64,000 bases of DNA from Nautilus pompilius (taxonomy: Eukaryota; Mollusca; Cephalopoda; Nautilida; Nautilidae): NCBI GenBank assembly GCA_018389105.1, contig JACATO010000687.1, positions 193,501 to 257,500 of the forward strand. The letters run 5' to 3'. Every line of letters begins with the position of its first letter. Position 1 is the stretch's first letter. Positions 60,001 through 64,000 of this stretch are shown one piece after another. The position numbers were made by a program, and so were the translations under genes. The notes below the pieces were generated by a model. It had not been told where the DNA came from. It searched no databases and was given only the letters and a program-made list of their open reading frames with translations.

Positions 60001-62783
60001 TGATCCACAATGACCCACTCAGTTTCACCGTCTTCTTTCATGAGAACGATTGTGGCCCTCTGTTCGGGGGTCAAATATCGGGCTCTCGGCATCACTATAT
60101 TGAACAAAAATGAATCAGAATAGTGGAAAATGACAGTTTTTTCATATTTATATTCTACTATTATAGCACAAAATATATATTCTAATTTTTTGTAGTTTAT
60201 GCAACACCTTTGCACACACCAATTTCATGCAAATTATTTTATTAATATTTAAATTTTGACTGCAATTACAAAATGGATCTTAGTGTTATAAATTGTTTAA
60301 AGACACCAATACCTTTCAATTAAAACAGAAAACATACAATAGTTACTAATTTCTACAAAACAAGATCCTGTTTTCTAAGTCTAGTCATTTTTATGCAAGA
60401 CTTTTGCACAGCACTGTATATAAACAGCTTGGGTTAACTTCCTTTAGTTCTACTTGTCAGGAGAGAACAAGATTGTAATGTGGCTTTAAAGTGGTGATGA
60501 ATAAATAAAATATAATTTTGAGATGGGTGGTGGAGAAATTTGCTCACAAATGACATCTACAAAGATGCTTTACTTTTTAAATCTTTGAATATTATTTTAC
60601 TTCAAATGATTTTCAGAAATTATGTTTATAGTATAATTTTAATGAATAAAAAATAAATTCTATAAACTTGTTTTTAAATAAATATAATTAGCGAGATTAC
60701 ATCTGATTTAAAATAATTCCTAAGAAAATTGTCATATATTTTGGAAATATGTGTTTATCCAACAGGGCATTCCGACAACCGTCCTCAAACTTCCAGTCAA
60801 CATGGCCCTAGAAGGAAACACAGACTACTTGGATAGCCAGTTGGAACCCATCTCTCCATATGAGCGAGAATCTGGTGAGTCTTAAGCACTTAGCTTTAAT
60901 ATTTGGTAATGATCATGCAGACACTGAGATAATACAAATAGTTCTTTATTCCATTCCTTTTCAGTATATTTCAGTTTGTTTTTTTTTTGCCATTAGCTTC
61001 CTTTTTATCCCAGTCTTCCCTCTTTCTTTTACTTTCCTGATACTACCATTTGACTGTTTTCAGAATTCTCAGATGATGAGTTTGACAGCGATGGGTTTGA
61101 TTATCTCACAGTTTCGAGCAACCAGTGTCGAGCTTTGTATAACTATGATGCCAATGAATCCGACGAACTATCGTTCAAATCAGGTAAGACTCCGATGCTT
61201 CACACACAATATCATTCACAACTCTTTTAGCTTAAGGAAAATTTTAACTATATATATATTTTTCCCCACCTAATCTCTGAGTCAGTGGGCACTAAATTCT
61301 TTTTTTTCCTCTCAAAATGTTTAGCAGTTTCTTAGTTTCCACCTTATTTAGCTGTGGCCTTCACTTATTCTGATAAACTCTACTCAGGGTAGAACAGAGC
61401 TAAAACCTGGCTTGTTGGAAGACTAGGATAGGCTGATTAACTTTATTAGTGATTCCTGAGATGACTCTCTTATCCATACACTAGTAAGCTGTCTTAGTGC
61501 TTAGTTGCTGAAATATGTCCCAGACACTGCCACTAAAGTATCTTTTATTCAGAATCTATGGTTGAATATAGATCTGTCTTTACACTGTTCCTTTAATATA
61601 GCAATGGGGATCCAGAAGAATTTGACTATTATTATTCAGCAGCCACTTTGTGTTTATTATAAAGCTGTGGTTAGCTCAGGTATTTTGTGTACACCATGTT
61701 TGTTTCTGTATTGACACAAGTCTCTTTGCCTCATTAGATCTTCGCTAACATTCAGTGCACTTTCTAAAAATATTTGGTAAATACTTAAAGAACTCTTAAT
61801 TTTCTTGTTTCTTAGTTTCAGATAAAAACTTATAAAAGTTTAAGAAACTATTTGAATTCATTTTGGTAAGGGGGTGAAAATTCTCTTATTGAGAGTACAA
61901 TAAATAAAAATCTATAACTCTTCAAAAAAATGTTGGAACAATAAACTATTTATATACTTGAGCTTCTGGTACCTTTAATTATAAAATGTCAGTAGACTGA
62001 AGGGCAGTAGAGGGCCCAAATTCAATTCCCTCAGAGACTCTCTTGGTTTGCTGTACCTCCTTTGCATATTTTCTTCCCGATCTCGCGTGTTTTTTTTTTT
62101 GTTGTTTTTTTTTTAGTTTTTAACCTGCCTAAACTGTCCATAAAGCAGCATGCGATACAGTTTGTACTCTGGAGTAAATAATAAACATGGAATTGATTAT
62201 GAGAACAATCTGTTCATGTCTAATTTGCTTTTTCCTGGGTTCAACTTTTAGATATTTTTTTAAAAATTAACATCATAAACCTGTAACATGAAGGAGAATG
62301 GATGGATGCTATGGTAAAAACTCGTTGTTTCTTACTGATTTTGTTTCATCAACTGTTACCAAACTCTCTCTTTTGACCATATGTTTAATATTCTGGTATT
62401 ATTTCTGCACTGGCAGTAATAATTATGGATTCATCAGTGGAAACAAAAAGATGTTTATAAGTCTTTTGAACAAGGTTTCAACATAGGCTCATTGTAACAC
62501 ATTTCTACATCTATGAGCTCATGTAGATCAGCACTAATGTGTGGTGCTACATTGGTAGGCTGACGATATATATGAAGTTTTGCTTTTATTATATTTCAGA
62601 TTTTTTTTAAATTGGTGGAGTGGGCCAACAAATGTTTGTTAGAGAGTCATATAAGAATTTAATTTGTCTGTCTTTGCAGGAGATGTGATAACAATTTATA
62701 AAAGGCAACCTGATGGCTGGTGGCAAGGGGAACTTTGTGGTAAAGCAGGGATCTTTCCAGCGAACTATGTAGAGGAAATCTGA
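30006..62783 (+). CDS. NOSTRIN: nostrin-like F-BAR/SH3 protein, exons 1-14 of those found
   Basis: In vertebrates nostrin binds endothelial NO synthase, dynamin and N-WASP and helps move them by endocytosis. An invertebrate protein would be expected at curved plasma membrane, with its NOS link untested. Fourteen exons total 1,405 bases. All phases agree and give 467 residues and a stop. The F-BAR domain covers roughly residues 1-230 of this product (STYAKGLTRLSQKLL, FGKALLEEISKPLKAL, YTEKDINKLEKKCRQY). An HR1/REM-like coiled region follows (LLDCYAEDMSINMNLEGRKQ, DIREKRG-like basic patch), then an acidic linker (EFSDDEFDSDGFD) and SH3 (ALYNYDANESDELSF, DGWWQGELCGKAGIFPANY). Human nostrin has 506 residues and the same segment order, including LLTDYFEEDPNSAMDKERRK matching the HR1 start. 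The first 40-50 residues are missing: no exon was found for them. Confidence 0.9.
33738..35233 (+). mobile_element. complete Tc1-like element with IR/DR ends
   Basis: The outer ends are CAGGTGCATTTCAAAAAATT and, inverted, CAGGTGCATCTCAAAAAATT, flanked by TA on both sides. A second inverted pair lies about 180 bp inside (CGTATCTCAAAATATTAGAA near 33,916 and its partner near 35,095). This gives long terminal repeats with inner and outer binding sites, as in Sleeping Beauty-type IR/DR elements. The element is 1,496 bp and its ends are well matched, so insertion was recent. Confidence 0.92.
34024..34996 (+). pseudogene. Tc1-like transposase, single frameshift
   Basis: Starts MGKTADFTVVQKTLIDTLHK, a paired-type DNA-binding domain with HTH (AERAGCSQSAVSKHIHGK). 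The frame breaks at a run of eight G (34,261-34,268). The remaining frame runs to a stop at 34,996 with the DD34E triad in LFSDESKF, FQQDLAPAHSAK and LPDLNPIENLWG, ending GAPTKY. The rest is open, so the copy is almost whole; the G-run length could also be a sequencing error. Confidence 0.88.
38131..39275 (+). mobile_element. Tigger-like pogo element A, interrupted
   Basis: The left end TGCAGGAAGACCCCGATTTA matches the ends of element B. With the hAT-like insert (38,442-39,145) set aside, the plus strand reads SGGKSAEPVCKCTKTD and EMKIKKYEGG, then LLDIACELGFSV. This is the N-terminal helix-turn-helix of Tigger/pogo transposases, with one stop in it. The copy ends where element B is inserted, and no continuation beyond 39,840 was seen. 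Confidence 0.7.
38442..39145. mobile_element. hAT-like MITE with 8-bp duplication
   Basis: The inverted ends are CAGAGGCGTAGCAAGGG and CAGAGGCATAGAAAGGG. An 8-bp target duplication differs at one base: GTAAAAGT at 38,434-38,441 and TTAAAAGT at 39,146-39,153. It is 704 bp with no transposase frame. The TIR pattern and 8-bp duplication fit the hAT superfamily. Confidence 0.8.
39276..39840 (+). mobile_element. Tigger-like pogo element B, nonautonomous
   Basis: The ends TACAGGAATACCCAGATTTA and, inverted, TACAGGAACACCCCGACTTA include the TA target. The plus strand from 39,513 reads MTQKRKSDASGSAE, a stop, then CKVVTLQEKVSKIKKYELG and LSSIVRGCVDR, the Tigger DNA-binding start. The catalytic domain is absent at only 565 bp. 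Confidence 0.85.
40658..40720 (+). CDS. NOSTRIN: nostrin exon b
   Basis: 63 bases between TATTAACAG and GTAAGT, coding TLAEGWKSVAIEMEQEAELH with split codons at both ends. It aligns with human WAWASEGMKSTADLHQKL. Confidence 0.88.
   Translation, partial: NSGRRLEISCYRDGTGSRIT
41051..41132 (+). CDS. NOSTRIN: nostrin exon c
   Basis: 82 bases between TTTTTCCCAG and GTAAGT, coding NFGKALLEEISKPLKALVDI and QHKARRP. Phase 0 at the end. Confidence 0.9.
41133..42146 (+). other. nostrin intron
   Basis: AT-rich. No repeat family recognised. Confidence 0.8.
42147..42209 (+). CDS. NOSTRIN: nostrin exon d
   Basis: 63 bases between TTTCTAAACAG and GTAAAA, coding IENVVEKSLKMLTERRNEEY and K. Phase 0 at both ends. 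Confidence 0.88.
42210..42810 (+). other. nostrin intron
   Basis: AT-rich with T runs; nothing recognised. Ends TTTTTTGTCAG. Confidence 0.8.
42811..42921 (+). CDS. NOSTRIN: nostrin exon e
   Basis: 111 bases, coding AKKIVFNCAKDGMKAEEQM and TEAKKDTKSKYTEKDINK. It corresponds to the human segment around KHEALFQLVESSKQSMTEKE. Phase 0 at both ends. Confidence 0.9.
43890..44830 (+). mobile_element. pogo-type (Brinker-like HTH) element, copy A
   Basis: The plus strand reads KWKVVKFAKKYSGNMVAYRK, EKCVRNWCKMKNVL, then KTRWTKIKDRLEEY. These are the paired DNA-binding helices (BrkDBD type) of pogo/Tigger relatives, which typically read KxxVREWRK and KARWPELExxLxEW. The catalytic domain is missing. An inverted, closely similar copy lies at 57,500-58,360. 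Borders are approximate because the terminal repeats are not clear. Confidence 0.65.
45051..46668 (-). mobile_element. pogo-like element with TIRs, DNA-binding end only
   Basis: The ends GGGGAGACCGGGACAAGTTG and, inverted, GGGGAGACTGGGGTAAGTTG define a 1.6-kb element. The left flank is TA; the right flank is AG, so the target TA has decayed there. Several internal words like GGGGCAAGTTGATCC (45,256) and its inverse near 46,290 repeat the TIR core. Minus-strand frames encode only the N-terminal half of a CENP-B/Tigger-like transposase. Confidence 0.75.
45660..46107 (-). pseudogene. psq/CENP-B type DNA-binding fragment
   Basis: From the Met at 46,107 the first frame reads RGSTLADIMECAAQEVERG, AVRTVSKEFNIDRMTLTCY and MKKYRK, a psq helix-turn-helix. 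After one frameshift near 45,840 a second frame reads LAYEFASSNHLPMPENW, AGNDWWLSFKNRHHLAVRK and PEAMSFAR with a stop, the second (CENP-B) helix-turn-helix. The DDE catalytic domain that should follow is absent. Confidence 0.75.
47194..47310 (+). CDS. NOSTRIN: nostrin exon f
   Basis: 117 bases between CATTACACAG and GTGAGG, coding LEKKCRQYQETLQKVDKEY and NELCQKAEAARQEWEFSVSK, like human KLEKEDENYYQKNMAGYS. Phase 0 at both ends. Confidence 0.9.
47311..49164 (+). other. nostrin intron
   Basis: AT-rich. The segment 48,360-48,900 has a more mixed composition and may be a decayed transposon, but it was not assigned. Confidence 0.7.
49165..49272 (+). CDS. NOSTRIN: nostrin exon g
   Basis: 108 bases between ACAATTGCAG and GTAAGA, coding GAAQMQVLEEDRITKMQEEL and TVFNSNISVLGPKFMQ, matching human LELEKERIQLLCNNLNQYSQ. 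Phase 0 at both ends. Confidence 0.9.
49440..50170 (+). mobile_element. heavily decayed mariner remnant
   Basis: In shifting plus-strand frames: EDGEHSGQPSTSHNED (like mariner RSGRPSTS), FDCIITRDKAWMSVHDPE and SPSSPQSKNA (like VTGDESWVxxYDPE and SSPKPKKA), then HLAPFGFISFP (like SPDLAPCDFFLFP). Many stops and frame changes, no TIRs found. It is much older than the mariner at 28 kb and belongs to another lineage. Confidence 0.55.
50171..51517 (+). other. nostrin intron, 3' part
   Basis: AT-rich. The minus-strand frame 50,041-50,442 is not recognised. Ends TGTTTTCCAG. Confidence 0.65.
51518..51637 (+). CDS. NOSTRIN: nostrin exon h (start of HR1-like region)
   Basis: 120 bases between TTTTCCAG and GTAAGT, coding SFQTLDKAVSAVDLKMDLEK, IVKDRGTGLSHPEQ and ILLDCY. 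Phase 0 at both ends. Aligns with human HCAISKIDIEKDIQAVMEE. Confidence 0.9.
51638..53439 (+). other. nostrin intron
   Basis: Contains the Tc1 remnant at 52,460-53,160; otherwise AT-rich. Ends CTCTTTTAG. Confidence 0.7.
52460..53160 (+). mobile_element. decayed Tc1-like transposase remnant
   Basis: The plus strand reads LEDSLKWRAIGKM (the start of a common aquatic-animal Tc1 family), then CEHVA, MFSLLMNQDLAFNDS (frameshifted LFTDESRFSLxxDS), MMVWKGILLGGHTNF and, in another frame, YVRPYAGAIGSHSV. The order matches the family. The second Asp and the Glu region are lost, so the copy is 3'-truncated, with several frame breaks. Confidence 0.7.
53440..53548 (+). CDS. NOSTRIN: nostrin exon i (HR1-like region)
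   Basis: 109 bases, coding AEDMSINMNLEGRKQALKNY, IYYILTAIDREKRGKE and one base of a Gly codon. Matches human EEDPNSAMDKERRKSLLKPK. Confidence 0.9.
53549..56702 (+). other. nostrin intron
   Basis: 3.2 kb. Besides the coding-like cluster at 55,500-56,350, a segment at 54,060-54,760 has mixed composition but no recognised repeat. Confidence 0.65.
55500..56350 (-). other. unidentified decayed coding-like repeat
   Basis: Three minus-strand open frames in series (56,345-56,088; 56,103-55,894; 55,854-55,501) span 850 bp and look like one ancestral frame with two breaks. A segment reads LADITNTENVSHCIAHHLHK, then MAKMDEWLSK, faintly like the mariner linker VSxHLHKIGKxxKWVPHEL. No catalytic words were found. 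Probably a DNA transposon fossil, family uncertain. Confidence 0.35.
56703..56791 (+). CDS. NOSTRIN: nostrin exon j
   Basis: 89 bases between TTTTTTTCTAG and GTGAGG, coding VEKLLQVYKDRPNFADRDA and EDDAKHRLIQ. Aligns with human LERMLKTYSSTSSFSDAKSQ. Confidence 0.9.
57125..57253 (+). CDS. NOSTRIN: nostrin exon k
   Basis: 129 bases, coding VTYTMNFLEASHYKINSAVC, VLNGQNKPSHKFAQYIEQ and TKDRQ. Matches human LDLLEANSYKLSSMLAELEQ and PQPSHP. Phase 0 at both ends. Confidence 0.9.
57500..58360 (-). mobile_element. pogo-type (Brinker-like HTH) element, copy B
   Basis: Inverted relative to copy A (43,890-44,830) and nearly identical over most of its length. The minus strand reads KIAAEKARWTKIEDKLEEYL, and long shared blocks include ACTACAGTAGTTCGCCAAAC. 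It lacks about 60 bp present in A in the DNA-binding region. No catalytic domain. Confidence 0.65.
58936..60416 (-). mobile_element. complete Tc1-like element
   Basis: The ends CAGCGGTGTGCAAAAGTCTT and, inverted, CAGTGCTGTGCAAAAGTCTT are flanked by TA on both sides (58,934-58,935; 60,417-60,418). The length is 1,481 bp. It belongs to a different Tc1 family from the element at 33.7 kb, as shown by its ends and protein. Confidence 0.9.
59235..60092 (-). pseudogene. Tc1-like transposase, in-frame stop and internal deletion
   Basis: Starts MPRARYLTPEQRATIVLMKE with HTH words (VDHIGCNQLTISRTMKRW) and the GRPR hook CRAGRPRKTT. One in-frame stop at 59,865-59,867; the same frame continues to RHHGIQLASCTIRQHL. 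About 40 residues before the first catalytic Asp are missing (GRSAQ runs into PDESKF). The DD34E triad is kept: PDESKF, YQQDKAPIHTARS, SPDLNPIENTWH. The frame ends at 59,235. Confidence 0.85.
60766..60874 (+). CDS. NOSTRIN: nostrin exon l (linker)
   Basis: 109 bases between TTATCCAACAG and GTGAGT, coding GIPTTVLKLPVNMALEGN and TDYLDSQLEPISPYERES. Likely disordered linker before SH3. Confidence 0.85.
61064..61183 (+). CDS. NOSTRIN: nostrin exon m (acidic linker, SH3 start)
   Basis: 120 bases between CTGTTTTCAG and GTAAGA, coding FSDDEFDSDGFDYLTVS and QCRALYNYDANESDELSFKS. ALYNY and DELSF are the SH3 RT-loop signatures. Confidence 0.92.
61184..62679 (+). other. nostrin last intron
   Basis: 1.5 kb, AT-rich; nothing recognised. 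Ends TCTTTGCAG. Confidence 0.8.
62680..62783 (+). CDS. NOSTRIN: nostrin terminal exon (SH3 end)
   Basis: Codes DVITIYKRQPDGWWQGEL, CGKAGIFPANYVEEI and TGA. The WW pair and the FPANYV motif are the ligand-binding residues of SH3. Human nostrin ends DEGWWFGSLNGKKGHFPAAY in the same place. Confidence 0.95.
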
Positions 62784-63300
62784 TACCTGTCCAAGTAAAA
62801 GAAGTGGAAGACAGAGCAGGGTGGGAAGAGGAGTAGGGGAACATTATCTTGGATGTATATATGCTGCCTGCTTTTATGTATAAAATTCTCTATTGGTTTC
62901 CCTAGATGAGTGCCTAGGAAACTTTAATTGTAGCACTTATTTTTTTAATGGCTTTATATCATTCACCCACCTGCTGACTAAATAGGATGGAATATTAACT
63001 TAGGTCTGCTGTAGACAGGGTTTTCTTGTAACTGTAACAGAAGACAACAGTTCTGTATTAGAAAATAGATGATGTTTCTAGATTTTAAAATCCAAAACCA
63101 TTCTTCCAAGATGAAATTTTCTACTAGACATAGACATTGAGGTCTCTCTCTCTCTCTTGTTTTGTTTTTAAAATATTTTACCACCTTAATTAATAATACA
63201 TAAAAATTTACAAAAATATAAAACTTATTTCCACATTTATTCACCACTTTTAATAAACTTATTTATGAAGTTTCATATTTCTTGATTTTAAGCAACATTA
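62784..63300 (+). other. probable nostrin 3' untranslated region
   Basis: Follows the stop codon. An AATAAA at 63,252-63,257 could be the polyadenylation signal; an ATTAAA at 63,541 is an alternative. The exact end is not known. Confidence 0.4.
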
Positions 63301-64000
63301 ACTTCACCAAAAAAACACAACAATCTTTAATTTTAAATTACCACTTTTACCAAACTTTTATTTGAAATTAGAAATTTGTTTTTGTGTATCAGGGTCAGAT
63401 AGAGAAACTTGAAGATGTTGCTCGTGGAAACTAAGTTTTAAGTAGATTTTTTCTTTTTTTTTGCTGCCTTTTTCCCCATTAAGAAAATATATTGGCAGAA
63501 TGTAAATCTTAGATATACTGTAAATTTTGTAAAATAAGAAATTAAAACAAAAAAGGAAAGAAAGGATGAATGTTTGTTTTTAATGGAATGGAATTTGCTG
63601 TATAGTTTTAAAAATATGCTAGCAATATTAGAAATTGTTACAAAGGCTACTGTGTTGAATATTTAATTTAAAATACGTTAAAGTGAGATAATCTGCCTTG
63701 AATGTAAATCTTTTGTTTTCATCTCATTATTATCTTAGGTGATATTTGAAAACTCTCTCCCATCATTCTAATCATCATTTAGCCATGCCAGCAATTAGAA
63801 TATCTTTGTATCTTTTCCATGTTGTCTTAACCATTAGACTATTTAAAATAATTATATCTGTAAAAAAAAAACAGGGTGTCATGAACCAACCTGTTGCCAA
63901 CAGCCTATATAGAGTACCCATCTTGTTAAAGAATCTCCAACTACATCGCACTTCTCTATGAATATGGAACATGGATCATCTACAAAAAACACATTAGGAG
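63301..64000. other. AT-rich DNA, no gene recognised
   Basis: Either a longer 3' untranslated region or intergenic DNA. Open frames near 63,746-63,972 overlap on both strands and are not recognised. Confidence 0.5.

Larger units (their letters stand above)
57254..60765 (+). other. nostrin intron with pogo-type copy B and a Tc1 element
   Basis: 3.5 kb containing 57,500-58,360 and 58,936-60,416; the rest is AT-rich. Confidence 0.8.

Overview
The window is animal nuclear DNA, most likely from a mollusc. It has interrupted genes with GT-AG introns, tRNA-derived SINEs, Tc1/mariner, pogo and hAT transposons, and a decayed mitochondrial insertion. In that insertion AGA must be read as Ser, as in protostome mitochondria, and ATP6 and ND5 lie tail to tail, the old molluscan order. 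The species cannot be named from the sequence alone.

Bases 1-26,500 are CpG-rich. They open with a GA/TA satellite built around TGACGTCA, then about 5 kb in which no gene is recognised apart from a CAG/CAT repeat (2.5-2.95 kb). A mitochondrial fossil (16S, ND5, ATP6) fills about 5.9-10.8 kb. From 11.7 to 25.6 kb lies the 3' half of a plus-strand class B (secretin family) receptor closest to the PDF (pigment-dispersing factor) receptor. Five exons give TM3 to TM7, and a probable sixth gives the cytoplasmic tail. Its introns hold an inverted copy of the TGACGTCA satellite, tRNA-derived SINEs and microsatellites.

A CT-rich low-complexity block at 26.08-26.54 kb marks an abrupt change. From there to the end the DNA is AT-rich and CpG-poor, and the transposon families are different. 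This half carries 14 plus-strand exons (30.0-62.8 kb) of a nostrin-like gene: most of the F-BAR domain, an HR1/REM-like region, an acidic linker and a C-terminal SH3 domain. All exon phases agree and give a 467-residue C-terminal product. The exons for the first 40-50 residues were not found. The introns hold a mariner, two structurally complete Tc1 elements, older Tc1 and mariner remnants, a nest of Tigger-like elements split by a hAT-like MITE, a pogo-like element that kept only its DNA-binding end, and two inverted copies of another pogo-type element that bracket exons 6-11 of the nostrin gene.

The PDF receptor would act at the surface of neurons through cAMP. Nostrin-like F-BAR/SH3 proteins act at curved membrane in endocytosis. 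Nothing suggests that the two genes work together, and the 26-kb break raises the possibility that they were joined by assembly error. No bacterial-type system, CRISPR array or clear LTR or LINE element was seen.
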